Source: Mangrovicoccus algicola (GTDB lineage Bacteria > Pseudomonadota > Alphaproteobacteria > Rhodobacterales > Rhodobacteraceae). Taken from it: 63,525 nt of DNA. The DNA is taken from NCBI RefSeq assembly GCF_014903745.1, contig NZ_JACVXA010000016.1, positions 1-63,525 on the forward strand, in the 5' to 3' direction. Below are positions 9,645 through 18,396 of this stretch, one piece after another. Numbering within the stretch: position 1 is the stretch's first letter; each line of letters opens with the position of its first letter. The position numbers and the translations under genes are program-made. A model generated the notes under the pieces. The model was not told where the DNA came from and did no database searches. It worked only from the letters and a program-made list of their open reading frames with translations.

Positions 9645-11009
9645 TCAGCGCTTGGCCGCGATGGCTGCCGCGGCGATATTGTCACATGCAACGTCGACCG
9701 AGATCTGGCCCTTGAGGCAGGCGGTCAGTTCGAGGTTCAGCTGTTCGTTCCACTTGCTGTACCAGGGCTCGGTCACGGCGGGGACGACGCGTTCATAGTT
9801 CACGCCGCTGGCGAAGATCTGGTTCAGCACGTCGACATCCACCCGGTCCGACCAGGCTTCGCGGACCTCGGCGCTTTGCGCCACCGACGTGTAGCCGGGG
9901 TAGAGCATCGAGCTTTTGGCCAGGCTCAGCGCTTGGGTGTAGACGCCGTCCTTGGTCTTTCCGCCGAGGTACTGGAGCATTTTCCAAGCCCATTCGCGAT
10001 TTCGCGTCGCGTCCGACAGCATGTAGTACCATGTCGCGACCAGCGTCGCGCCGTCGCCCGGCAGGCCGTGGATCCTGCCCTTTCCGGCAATCGGGGACTG
10101 CGCCGGGTCGTTCATCTGGTTCATGAAATAGTTGTGAAAGGTGCCAAGGTAGAGGTGCTTGCCGGTGTTGAAGACCTTCACGGCGGGAAGGAATTTCAGG
10201 TTCAGCGAATCGGGATCCGCGATCTCGTGCTTGATGAAGCTGTCCCGGAAGTATTGCAGCGCTTCGCGCGCGATCGACCCGGGGCCCATTTCAGGGTTCA
10301 TGTCTTCGTCGAAGATCCGGCCGCCCCGGTTGCAGACCTGGCTGAACCAGGTGCCCGGCAGGGTTTCCAGCGCCGGTCCGCCCACCCAGAGCAGCGGGTA
10401 GGTCGAGATGCCGTCAGCCTTGGCCTTGAGGCATTGCTCGGTCAGTTCTTCCCAGCTTCCGAAAGGCTTGCCCGCGAAACCGGCCTTGCCCAGAAGCTCG
10501 TCGTTATAGGCAAAGGCCCAGGCGATCGACAGGTAGGGCAGCCCCCAGAGCTTGCCGTCAACGGTGGCGGTGGAGCGCGCCAGCGAGGTCATGTCGTCGA
10601 TATAGTCCTGGACGCCGGGCAGGTCGTCCAGCGGGGCAGCAATGCCTTGGTCGATGTAACTGGCCATGGTCGAGAGTATGGAGACGAAGGTGTCGATGTC
10701 CTCGCCGGCGGCGAACATCGTGGTCAGCTTGGCGATCTGCGGCTCGATGTTCGGCTCGATCACCTTCTCCACCGGGATGCCCCAGTCGGCCTCGAACTTG
10801 GCGGCGATCTCGTCGTAGATGTTGCCGTATTGCCAGACGACCAGATTGATCTGATCGACGTCAGAATCGGGGCGCGCTGAATAGGCGCCCTCGGCGAATG
10901 AGATGCCCGGCAGCACGCCGCCGCCCGCAGCTCCGACCGCAGCCAGCGCCTTCAGGAAATTCCGCCGCGCGATCAGCACGTCTTCCAGTGATGTTTTAAC
11001 CTTCGTCAT
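9645..11009 (-). CDS. ABC transporter solute-binding protein (family 1), Tat-exported
   Basis: The 454-residue extracytoplasmic sugar-binding protein has a twin-arginine export signal (ARRNFLKAL, Arg15-Arg16) followed by the hydrophobic AAVGAAGGG stretch. The mature part resembles family-1 binding proteins such as UgpB/MalE (WEELTEQCLKAKADG, MFAAGEDIDTFV). It is the first gene of the minus-strand transporter operon and is transcribed away from btpA. A Tat signal means that it folds in the cytoplasm before export. The ligand cannot be read from the sequence; the neighbours suggest a sulfated or phosphorylatable carbohydrate. Confidence 0.93.
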   Translation of the reverse strand: MTKVKTSLEDVLIARRNFLKALAAVGAAGGGVLPGISFAEGAYSARPDSDVDQINLVVWQYGNIYDEIAAKFEADWGIPVEKVIEPNIEPQIAKLTTMFAAGEDIDTFVSILSTMASYIDQGIAAPLDDLPGVQDYIDDMTSLARSTATVDGKLWGLPYLSIAWAFAYNDELLGKAGFAGKPFGSWEELTEQCLKAKADGISTYPLLWVGGPALETLPGTWFSQVCNRGGRIFDEDMNPEMGPGSIAREALQYFRDSFIKHEIADPDSLNLKFLPAVKVFNTGKHLYLGTFHNYFMNQMNDPAQSPIAGKGRIHGLPGDGATLVATWYYMLSDATRNREWAWKMLQYLGGKTKDGVYTQALSLAKSSMLYPGYTSVAQSAEVREAWSDRVDVDVLNQIFASGVNYERVVPAVTEPWYSKWNEQLNLELTACLKGQISVDVACDNIAAAAIAAKR

Positions 11010-11106
11010 CTCTTCAGTTTTCCCTGTTCAAGCCGCGTCCCGTGGGCGCGATCTGTTCTGTACAAGTATCAAGTAGCACAGAAAAAGACACAAATAAACA
11101 AATTAG

Positions 11107-11138
11107 TTGTGTAAATGTCCTTTTATGTTAGATATTGT
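11107..11138 (+). promoter_or_regulatory. btpA promoter with shared 18-bp motif
   Basis: TTGTGT (11107-11112) and TAGATA (11129-11134) are spaced 16 nt. The stretch TTTTATGTTAGA at 11121-11132 followed by 2 nt and TTGT occurs again, inverted, at 16710-16727 in the SDR promoter. An ACACAA/TTGTGT dyad with a 13-nt spacer also lies here. This AT-rich divergent region is the likely control point of the transporter and btpA genes. Confidence 0.5.
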
Positions 11139-11171
11139 GCAATAGAAAACATGCTCAAGGAGTGTCAGCCC

Positions 11172-11975
11172 ATGATTTTCGATTTTTTGGGGGATAAGAA
11201 ACGCGCGGTGGTATCCATGTGCCACATGGGCGCCCTTCCCGGCTCGCCGCTGTACGATTCGGATGGCGGCATCGACAAGCTGATTGACGACGCGGTGTCC
11301 GACATTCGCAAGTTGCAGGACGGCGGTGTCGACGCGATCATGTTCGGCAACGAGAATGACCGCCCGTACCTGCTGGAAGCCACGCCGGAATCGATTGCCG
11401 CCTACACGGCGGTCGTGCAGGCCTGCAAACCCGAACTCACCGTGCCTTTCGGCGTCAACTACCTTTGGGATCCCACCGCGTCGATTGCCATCGCCGTGGC
11501 CACCCAGGCCAAGTGGGTGCGCGAGATCTTCACCGGGGTCTTCGCCTCCGACATGGGCATCTGGGCCCCCGACGCGGCGCGCCCGGCACGTCTAAAGCGT
11601 GACCTTGATCGCCGCGATCTGAAGCTGTTCTTCAACATCAATGCCGAGTTCGCGCATTCCCTGGATCAGCGCCCGATCGACCTGCGGGCCAAGTCGGCGA
11701 TCTTTTCCTCCCTCGCCGACGCGATACTGGTGTCGGGCCCGATCACCGGCCAGCCGGCCGACGCATCTGACCTGCGCAAGGTGGCCGAAGCGGTCGGCCA
11801 CATGGTGCCCGTCTTCGCCAATACCGGCGTGAATGTAGACAACGTCACCGACGTCATGTCCGTTGCGTCGGGCTGCATCATCGGCTCGCACTTCAAGGTG
11901 GATGGGAACACATGGAACGCGGTGGACGGCGATCGCGTCAAGCGTTTCATGGATAAGGTCAATTCCCTTCGCTAA
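11172..11975 (+). CDS. BtpA/SgcQ-family TIM-barrel protein
   Basis: The 267-residue protein has the family opening SMCHMGALPGSPLYD and the later blocks GVDAIMFGNENDRPY and ANTGVNVDNV that are typical of BtpA/SgcQ proteins. This TIM-barrel family is found in sugar operons such as E. coli sgc, and its reaction is poorly defined. I placed the start at ATG 11172, behind an AAGGAG ribosome site, instead of 11115, since conservation begins there. It heads the plus-strand gene set for kinase, phosphatase and sulfatase and is divergent from the transporter. Confidence 0.88.
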   Translation: MIFDFLGDKKRAVVSMCHMGALPGSPLYDSDGGIDKLIDDAVSDIRKLQDGGVDAIMFGNENDRPYLLEATPESIAAYTAVVQACKPELTVPFGVNYLWDPTASIAIAVATQAKWVREIFTGVFASDMGIWAPDAARPARLKRDLDRRDLKLFFNINAEFAHSLDQRPIDLRAKSAIFSSLADAILVSGPITGQPADASDLRKVAEAVGHMVPVFANTGVNVDNVTDVMSVASGCIIGSHFKVDGNTWNAVDGDRVKRFMDKVNSLR

Positions 11976-12112
11976 CCTCGCGGAACGATCGCCTCGGAAG
12001 GTGGCATGAACGGCAGAGCGCCGCGATCATGCGCTTCGGGGCGGTCGTTCGGGCAGATTTTCCCATTGGCCCGCCCGCGCCGCGGCGGCGCCGCATAAAA
12101 AAGAACATGATA

Positions 12113-12138
12113 GCCGAAATCCAACATCACGTTTCGGC
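12113..12138. promoter_or_regulatory. dyad upstream of the kinase gene
   Basis: GCCGAAA (12113-12119) and TTTCGGC (12132-12138) form an inverted repeat with a 12-nt spacer, 18 nt before the kinase start. Size and position fit a repressor operator for the plus-strand catabolic genes, perhaps for the local DeoR protein. Only the dyad is seen; the binding is inferred. Confidence 0.35.
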
Positions 12139-12155
12139 AAACACGGGAAGGCGTC

Positions 12156-13658
12156 ATGAGCTACGTCATCGGTCTCGACATCGGGACAACCTCGACCATC
12201 GGCATCGTGCTGGATGTGGCGGCCCCCAGGATCCTCGCCTCTGCCAGCCGACCGGTCACCCTTTCCTCGCCGCAGCAAGGCTGGGCCGAGGAAGACCCGG
12301 ACCAGTGGTGGTCCAACGTCTGCGATATCGTCCCCGAAATCCTTCGCGAGGCAGGCCTTGACGCGCGCGACATTGCCGCTGTCGGAACGACAGGCATGTT
12401 GCCCGCAACGGTCCTGCTGGATGACGGCGGAAAGATCCTGCGTCCTTCCATCCAGCAGAGCGACGGGCGTACGGGGCAGGAAGTGCGCGACATCGCCGCC
12501 GAGATCCCCGAGGCGCAGTTCATCCGGCGCGCGGGCAATGGCATCAACCAGCAGCTGGTGGCCAGCCGCATCCGCTGGATCGAGCGGCACGAGCCCGATG
12601 TCTTTGCCCGGATCGCGACGGTCTTCGGTTCCTATGACTACATAAACTGGCGCCTCACCGGCATTCGGGCGGTCGAACAGAACTGGGCGCTGGAGGCGGG
12701 GTTCGTCGATCTTGCCACGGATGAGCTGGCCGATGACCTGATCGCGCTTGCCCATCTCGCGCCTGAAGCGATCCCCCCCAAGGCCAGGTCATCCGACATC
12801 GTCGGGCAGGTTTCGCCCGTGGCAGCGGCGCAATCGGGCCTGGCCGAAGGGACGCCGGTGATCGCCGGCGCGGCGGACCACATCGCGTCGGCCTATGCCG
12901 CCGGCGTCCAGGGCCCGGGCGACGTGCTGCTGAAATTCGGCGGTGCGGCCGACATCATGATCGCCACGGACAGGCTGCGCCCGGACCCGCGCATGTTTCT
13001 GGATTACCACATCATCCCGGGTCTTTTCATGCCGAACGGCTGCATGTCGACCGGCGGATCGGCGCTGAACTGGTTCATCGCGAATTTTGCCAGATCCGAG
13101 GCGGCGACGGCGGAAAGCCTCGGACTCAGCCCGCATCAATACCTCGATCAGCTGGCCGCCGGGACAGGTCCGGGTGCGGATGGCGTGACGTTCATTCCCT
13201 ACTTGCTGGGCGAAAAGACCCCGATCCACGACCCCGAGGCGCGCGGCACCATTCTGGGCCTCAGCCTGAACCATGATATCCGTCACCTTTGGCGCGCCTT
13301 GCTCGAAGGCTACGCCTATGCCTTCCGCCATCACATCGAAGTCTTCAACGAGATGGGCTTTCCGTCGACGCGGTTCCTTGCCTCGGATGGCGGATCGAAA
13401 TCCGGGCTTTGGATGCAGATCTGCGCCGATGTCCTGAAGGCCCCCATCCAGCTGCTGACCGGGCACCCTGGCTCCTGCCTCGGCGCGGCCTGGCTGGCGG
13501 GGATCGGAACCGGGGCGACCGAGGACTGGGCCGGGGTGGCCGACTGCGTCAGCTACGGCCCGCAGGTCGGACCGGACCCGGCGCGGCAGGCCCTGTACGA
13601 CGACGGGTACCGGTTCTTCCGCGAAACCTATCTCAGGCAGAGGGATCAGCGCACATGA
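12156..13658 (+). CDS. FGGY-family carbohydrate kinase
   Basis: The 500-residue sugar or polyol kinase has the N-terminal phosphate-1 motif GLDIGTTSTIGIVLD and the C-terminal GGSKSGLWMQICADVL adenosine region of the FGGY fold. It would phosphorylate the desulfated sugar in the cytoplasm. A GGGAAGG ribosome site precedes the ATG. Its stop overlaps the start of the HAD phosphatase gene by 4 nt. The substrate (xylulose-, gluconate- or polyol-like) cannot be decided from sequence alone. Confidence 0.93.
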   Translation: MSYVIGLDIGTTSTIGIVLDVAAPRILASASRPVTLSSPQQGWAEEDPDQWWSNVCDIVPEILREAGLDARDIAAVGTTGMLPATVLLDDGGKILRPSIQQSDGRTGQEVRDIAAEIPEAQFIRRAGNGINQQLVASRIRWIERHEPDVFARIATVFGSYDYINWRLTGIRAVEQNWALEAGFVDLATDELADDLIALAHLAPEAIPPKARSSDIVGQVSPVAAAQSGLAEGTPVIAGAADHIASAYAAGVQGPGDVLLKFGGAADIMIATDRLRPDPRMFLDYHIIPGLFMPNGCMSTGGSALNWFIANFARSEAATAESLGLSPHQYLDQLAAGTGPGADGVTFIPYLLGEKTPIHDPEARGTILGLSLNHDIRHLWRALLEGYAYAFRHHIEVFNEMGFPSTRFLASDGGSKSGLWMQICADVLKAPIQLLTGHPGSCLGAAWLAGIGTGATEDWAGVADCVSYGPQVGPDPARQALYDDGYRFFRETYLRQRDQRT

Positions 13659-14338
13659 TCAAGGCGGTTGCATGGGACATAGACGGCACGCTGGTGGACA
13701 GCGAGCCGCTGCACCTGTTCGCGCTTCGGCAGGTCTGCCGCGCCCATGGCGTGGACATATCCGACCTCGCCGACACGCATTTCGTCGGCGTTCACATCGG
13801 CAATGTCTGGCAGGCGCTGAAACCACGCTTTCCCGCCGGGCTGTCCTTCGATGGCTGGGCGCGCGAGATCAATCTGGCCTTCGCGGCGAACGGCGACCAG
13901 CTGCGCGAAATCGCCGGTGCCGCGGCGGTGATCCAGCAGCTCGCGGCGATGGACCTGCGCCAGATCGCGGTCTCCAACTCCAACCGGGCGGTGGTGGATG
14001 CCAATCTCGACGCCATCGGCGTGACCGGGACGCTGGAGTTCAGCATCAGCCTGGACGATGTCTGCGAAGGCAAGCCGGATCCGTTTCCCTACCGGATGGC
14101 GGCCTACAGGCTGGGTCTTCACCCGAGCGAGGTCCTGGCCGTCGAAGACAGCGCCACCGGCGTCGCCAGTGCCCGCGCGGCCGGGCTGCGGGTCGCGTTC
14201 CTCGATGCCCATGGCGGCGCGCGCTCGGAGGCGGAATTCACCGTTCGCGCCCTGTCGCGGCTTCCGGATCTGATCGCGGAACTGGCGGGCAAACCGGAGA
14301 CATCGCACGACTGCCTGAAACGGGCCGCCGGCAGATGA
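13655..14338 (+). CDS. HAD-superfamily hydrolase (beta-phosphoglucomutase-like)
   Basis: The 227-residue protein has HAD motif I WDIDGTLVDS with catalytic Asp8 and Asp10, motif II VSNSN and motif III/IV GKPDPFPY...VEDSATGV. The helical cap between motifs I and II is the type found in sugar-phosphate phosphatases and phosphoglucomutases. It overlaps the kinase stop (ATGA), so kinase and HAD enzyme are made together. It probably works on the same sugar phosphate. Confidence 0.92.
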   Translation: MIKAVAWDIDGTLVDSEPLHLFALRQVCRAHGVDISDLADTHFVGVHIGNVWQALKPRFPAGLSFDGWAREINLAFAANGDQLREIAGAAAVIQQLAAMDLRQIAVSNSNRAVVDANLDAIGVTGTLEFSISLDDVCEGKPDPFPYRMAAYRLGLHPSEVLAVEDSATGVASARAAGLRVAFLDAHGGARSEAEFTVRALSRLPDLIAELAGKPETSHDCLKRAAGR

Positions 14339-14374
14339 CGGATTTCGAAAATAGCGACGAGATGGCAGTCCCGC

Positions 14375-15859
14375 ATGACACGTAACCCGAACATCCTGTG
14401 GATCACCACCGACCAGCAACGCTTTGACACCATCGCGGCGCATGGCAACACGGCGATCAATACGCCCAACCTGGACAGGCTTGCGGCCGAGGGCATGTCG
14501 TTCATGCGCGCCTATTGCCAGTCGCCGATCTGCACGCCCAGCCGCGCGTCCTTCATGACGGGTCGCTATCCGGCATCGCATCACGTGCATCGCAACGGCA
14601 ACGACCACTGGCCGGCGACCGAGACCATCCTGCCCGCGATCCTGAAGCAGACCACCCGCTACACCACCGGGCTGGTGGGCAAGCACCACCTGTCCCGCTC
14701 GGAGGACCGGATCGAACTGATCCCCGAGGACGGCTACGATGTCGCCGAACTTGCCGATTGCTGGCCGATCGGGCGCGCCTATGACGACTGGCTGAAGCGC
14801 GAGCATGGCATCGAGGATCCGCGCGGGCTCTATCCCGAGCTGCTGGCCAGGTCACCGCGCGATTACGGCCCCGGCCTGCCGATGGCGCTGCAGCAATCGA
14901 CATGGTGGGCCGAGCGCGCTTCGGCCTTCATCCGCAACAACAGGGGCGCGCCGTGGATCCTGAACCTGAACGCTGTCGACCCGCACCCGCCGTTTTTTCC
15001 GCCGCGGGAATTTCTTGATCGCTATGATCCTGCCGACATGCCCTTGCCGCTGTTTCGCGAAAGCGACATCGTGCGGCAGGAGGGGTTCCGGAACATCGAC
15101 CAGCAATGGAAAAAAATTCAGGACGTGCGGCGCTACGACCCTGCCGAGGACGTGGACCAGACGGAAATCGCGCTGGAAGAGCGCAACCTGTTCGATTTCC
15201 CGCCCGACACCTACGACGCGCGCATGGTCAAGGCCTGCTACTATGCGATGATCGAGATGGTCGATGATCGTGTCGGCGCGGTTCTGGAGGCGCTGGACGC
15301 CTCGGGGCAGGCGGAGGACACGATCGTCATCTTCACCTCCGACCATGGCGAGACCATGGGCGACCACGGAATGCTCTACAAAGGCTGCCGGTTCTTCGAA
15401 GGGCTGGTTCATGTGCCGCTGATCATCCGCTGGCCTGGCGTGACCGAACCGGGTTCGCAAAGCGATGCCCTGGTCGAACTGGTCGACCTTGCGCCCACGA
15501 TTCTGGATATCGCGGGGGTGCCGGTCCCGGCAAACATGCAAGGCCGGTCCCTGCGCGGCCTGCTGAGCGGCCAGGTCACCACGCACAAGCCCCATGTTGT
15601 CTGCGAATTCAACGGGGCGCTGGCCGGGATGCCTCATCAAAGCCACGGGACCATGGTTTTTGACGGCCGCTACAAGACCTGCATGTATCATGACGCGGGC
15701 AAGGCCGAGATCTTCGATCTGGAAAACGACCCCGGCGAATTCGAGTCGCTCTGGGACAGGCCGGGTTTCGAGCGAGAGCAGATCCGGTTGCTGAAACAGC
15801 ATCTCGATGCCGTGATGGGCACGTCGGATGCGGGGATCGAGCGCACGGGAAACTACTGA
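14375..15859 (+). CDS. cytoplasmic sulfatase, Cys-type (iduronate-2-sulfatase-like)
   Basis: The 494-residue sulfatase has the formylglycine motif CTPSR at residues 53-57 within QSPICTPSRASFMTGRYP, the metal-binding NILWITTDQQR at the N-terminus and FTSDHGETMGDHG further on. No signal peptide precedes the fold, so it is predicted to be cytoplasmic. It lies 36 nt after the HAD gene in the same direction and ends convergently with the SDR gene. Differences outside the motifs from the sulfatase at 2702-4222 suggest that the two remove sulfate from different positions or intermediates. Confidence 0.93.
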   Translation: MTRNPNILWITTDQQRFDTIAAHGNTAINTPNLDRLAAEGMSFMRAYCQSPICTPSRASFMTGRYPASHHVHRNGNDHWPATETILPAILKQTTRYTTGLVGKHHLSRSEDRIELIPEDGYDVAELADCWPIGRAYDDWLKREHGIEDPRGLYPELLARSPRDYGPGLPMALQQSTWWAERASAFIRNNRGAPWILNLNAVDPHPPFFPPREFLDRYDPADMPLPLFRESDIVRQEGFRNIDQQWKKIQDVRRYDPAEDVDQTEIALEERNLFDFPPDTYDARMVKACYYAMIEMVDDRVGAVLEALDASGQAEDTIVIFTSDHGETMGDHGMLYKGCRFFEGLVHVPLIIRWPGVTEPGSQSDALVELVDLAPTILDIAGVPVPANMQGRSLRGLLSGQVTTHKPHVVCEFNGALAGMPHQSHGTMVFDGRYKTCMYHDAGKAEIFDLENDPGEFESLWDRPGFEREQIRLLKQHLDAVMGTSDAGIERTGNY

Positions 15860-15860
15860 C

Positions 15861-15885
15861 GGCGCAGGTCTTGCAAAGCTGCGCC
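15861..15885. terminator. hairpin between convergent sulfatase and SDR genes
   Basis: GGCGCAG (15861-15867) and CTGCGCC (15879-15885) form a 7-bp stem with an 11-nt loop directly after the sulfatase stop and before the SDR stop. No T-run is present, so it is only a plausible bidirectional terminator. Confidence 0.4.
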
Positions 15886-15902
15886 GCCGGGGCCTTGGGC
15901 GG

Positions 15903-16664
15903 TCAGGTCATGTAGACGCCGCCGGTGACGTTGACGCCTTGCCCGGTCATGAAGCGTGCGCCGTCCGAGGCCAGGAAAACCACGACATCCGCCACGTCTT
16001 CGGCCGTTTCGATCCGGCCAAGCGGCGTCTGGTCGATGTAGTCCTGCAAGACCTGCTCCGGGGTCATGTCGCGCAATTCCGCCTCCCAGGCGATTTCGCG
16101 GTCCTGCATCGCGGTGCGCACGAAGCCCGGGCAGACCGCGTTCACCCGGATGCCATCCCTTGCATGTTCCCTTGCCAGCGCCTGCGTCCAGCCCAGCACG
16201 GCGAATTTCGACGCCGAATAATGCGCCAGAAGCGGCGCGCCGACCTTGGCGGCGAGCGACGCGGTATTGACGATTGCGCCCTTGCATCCGTGGGCCAGGA
16301 AATGCGCCACCGCAACCTGGTTGGTGAAAAACACGCCCTTTGCATTGACGCTGAAATTGAAGTCCCAGTCGTCCTCGCTCAATTCCAGCGCGGGCTTCAT
16401 GTTCGACACGCCCGCATTGGCATGGCAATGCGTGATCGGGCCGAAACTTGCGGCCCCCGCGGCGAACGCGGCCTCGATGGAGGCCTTGTCCCGGACGTCG
16501 ACCCTGTGGACGCTTTTCGGCGCATCGATATCCTTCGTGGCGTCGGTGCAGCGGTCCGGATCAAGGTCGGACAGGACCAGGTTGTAGCCAGCGGCTGCGA
16601 AGGCCCGGGCCGAGGCCAGGCCGATGCCGCTGGCCGCGCCGGTGATGAAAACTGTATCTGTCAT
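15903..16664 (-). CDS. SDR-family NAD(P)-dependent oxidoreductase
   Basis: The 253-residue short-chain dehydrogenase has TGAASGIG at residues 9-16, Ser136, Tyr149 and Lys153 of the catalytic site and the C-terminal GVNVTGGVYMT. The usual NNAG motif reads HANAG. It probably oxidises or reduces a sugar or polyol released by the sulfatases. It is convergent with the sulfatase gene and divergent from the FGE gene. Its promoter region carries the same 18-bp pattern as the btpA promoter, which supports common control. Confidence 0.92.
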   Translation of the reverse strand: MTDTVFITGAASGIGLASARAFAAAGYNLVLSDLDPDRCTDATKDIDAPKSVHRVDVRDKASIEAAFAAGAASFGPITHCHANAGVSNMKPALELSEDDWDFNFSVNAKGVFFTNQVAVAHFLAHGCKGAIVNTASLAAKVGAPLLAHYSASKFAVLGWTQALAREHARDGIRVNAVCPGFVRTAMQDREIAWEAELRDMTPEQVLQDYIDQTPLGRIETAEDVADVVVFLASDGARFMTGQGVNVTGGVYMT

Positions 16665-16709
16665 GATGCGACGGCTCCCCGGGATTCTCTCAATTTCGGA
16701 CTTTATAAG

Positions 16710-16743
16710 ACAACTTCTAACATAAAAAATCAATAAGTGACAA
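16710..16743 (-). promoter_or_regulatory. SDR promoter with shared 18-bp motif
   Basis: On the minus strand a TTGTCA box is followed after 18 nt by TAGAAG, and TTTTATGTTAGA, 2 nt, TTGT covers 16727 down to 16710. The same 18-bp pattern lies at 11121-11138. The gene's ATG is about 46 nt further on. The region is AT-rich against its surroundings. Confidence 0.45.
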
Positions 16744-16826
16744 ACTTCTTGACGGCGCATGCCTGTGCTTCCAAAGTCGGGCTTGCCGGGCGCCGCGCTG
16801 ATGGTCGAGGCCTTCGACCGGCCCGG

Positions 16827-17822
16827 ATGATGTTTCGATGGGAGTGGACGGGATTGGGCGAGGGTGGCTGCTGCGGCGCGCCGGGAACCGGCGCGAAGGC
16901 GCGAGAGACCGCATTTACGCGATCCGCGCTTTCCGTGCCAAGCGCCCCGGCCGACGAGCAGGCAGCGTTGCGCGCGCAACTGCTGGCAATACCCCCGGGC
17001 ATCTACGAGATGGGCACCCGCCATTCCACCTATTCAGGAGACCTGGACAGCCCGCGCCGCAAGGTGAAGGTTGCGCCCTTCCTGATAGGCCAGACCACGG
17101 TCACCAATGCGCAATATGCCCGCTTCGTCGCCGCGACGGGCTATCGCACCGTCGCCGAACAGGAGGGCTGGAGCTTCGTGTTCCATCTTCTGCTGCCAGG
17201 CGGCGGCAAGGGGACCATCAGCGCGCCCGGCCTGCGCTGGTGGCGCAAGGTTGAAGGCGCCTGCTGGCACATGCCCGAAGGCCCGGGCAGCGATTGGCAA
17301 ACGGCGCGCGCCGATCATCCGGTGGTCCAGGTCTGCTGGTACGATGCGCTGGCCTATGTCACCTGGGCCGGGCTGCGCCTGCCGCGCGAAGCCGAATGGG
17401 AGCGCGCGGCGCGGGGCGGCAAGGCGCGGCTGAAATTCCCCTGGGGCAATGCCCTGGTGCCTGTGGACGGGCATCGGATGAACACCTGGCAGGGCGATTT
17501 CCCCGATCACGACACGGCCGAGGATGGCTTTGCCGGCACCGCTCCGGCGCGCAGCTATGCCCCGAATGGCTACGGGCTGTACAACTGCACCGGCAATGTC
17601 TGGGAATGGGTCGCGGACCGGTACGGGCCGCGCCCGGCTCCGGGCAGGATGCCCGAACTGGACCCCACGGGGCCGGGGCAGGGCCATGCCCGCATTCAGC
17701 GCGGCGGCTCTTTCCTGTGCCATGACAGCTATTGCGACCGTTACCACGTGCACTCCCGCACCAGAAACGACCCTGACAGCGCGACGTCCAATGTCGGGTT
17801 CCGCGTCGGCGCATCCATGTAG
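16827..17822 (+). CDS. formylglycine-generating enzyme (sulfatase maturase), copy 1
   Basis: This SUMF1/FGE-family protein, 331 residues from the chosen start, oxidises the Cys of the CxPxR motif in sulfatases to formylglycine, using oxygen and copper. The two copper-binding active-site cysteines are in LCHDSYCDRYH near the C-terminus (Cys298 and Cys303 in this numbering), matching human FGE Cys336/Cys341. The FGE landmarks NGYGLYNCTGNVWEW, RLPREAEWERAARGG and GFRVG are present. The start is uncertain: ATGs at 16827/16830 are chosen because the upstream residues are not conserved, but 16737 is also open. It should activate the two sulfatases of this cluster. Confidence 0.93.
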   Translation: MMFRWEWTGLGEGGCCGAPGTGAKARETAFTRSALSVPSAPADEQAALRAQLLAIPPGIYEMGTRHSTYSGDLDSPRRKVKVAPFLIGQTTVTNAQYARFVAATGYRTVAEQEGWSFVFHLLLPGGGKGTISAPGLRWWRKVEGACWHMPEGPGSDWQTARADHPVVQVCWYDALAYVTWAGLRLPREAEWERAARGGKARLKFPWGNALVPVDGHRMNTWQGDFPDHDTAEDGFAGTAPARSYAPNGYGLYNCTGNVWEWVADRYGPRPAPGRMPELDPTGPGQGHARIQRGGSFLCHDSYCDRYHVHSRTRNDPDSATSNVGFRVGASM

Positions 17823-18396
17823 GCGCGCGCCGCCGCGCGGATCGACCGGTGAAACCTTGCGGGGCGCGTGCGTGATCGAAAGCGCGGTCCCCGGCCGGCA
17901 GCGCGCCGGACACAGGCGGCGGGCGCGGGCGTCCGGTCCCGGCAGGTGCGCGGCGCCCCGCCTGTCGGACAGGATCCGGCGCGATCCAAGCCTCGCCTCG
18001 CCCCTGCTGGTCGGGTTGGTTGATATCATTTCTCTGCCAGCAGACCAGCGCCGGAGGCTTGCCGCCCTGGGCGGAATGAGGATGCCGATGGGTGTGGGAG
18101 GTCATCCGGATCGGCGCTCGGGGCGCGCTCTGCCAGCGCCTTGGTCAGCCGGGCGAGAATGCCATACTTGCCGAACAAGCCGCTGGCCGATCCGTCGGCT
18201 GGCGGAAGGAAGGCATGCGCGTCCTTTCTGCGCAGGGCTGTTTGCGGCCCGGCGCCGCACGCGCAGGCGGTCCCCAGGATTTCCGGTCCGGCGCAGGCGC
18301 ACCATCATCCCGGCTTTGCCAACGACACCGTCGGCGTCGACGGGCGGCTGGGAGCCCGTCGGACAGCGCGACACGGGACGCGGTGCCGGTCGCACC
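17823..18396. other. 574-nt stretch with a possible decayed small gene
   Basis: There is no clear gene. On the minus strand an open stretch from about 18297 to 18051 reads GLFGKYGILARLTKALAER and ends in GLLAEK-stop. It looks protein-like but lacks a start codon and is not a family I recognise, so it may be the tail of a lost gene. The rest is GC-rich with no other signal. Confidence 0.3.
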
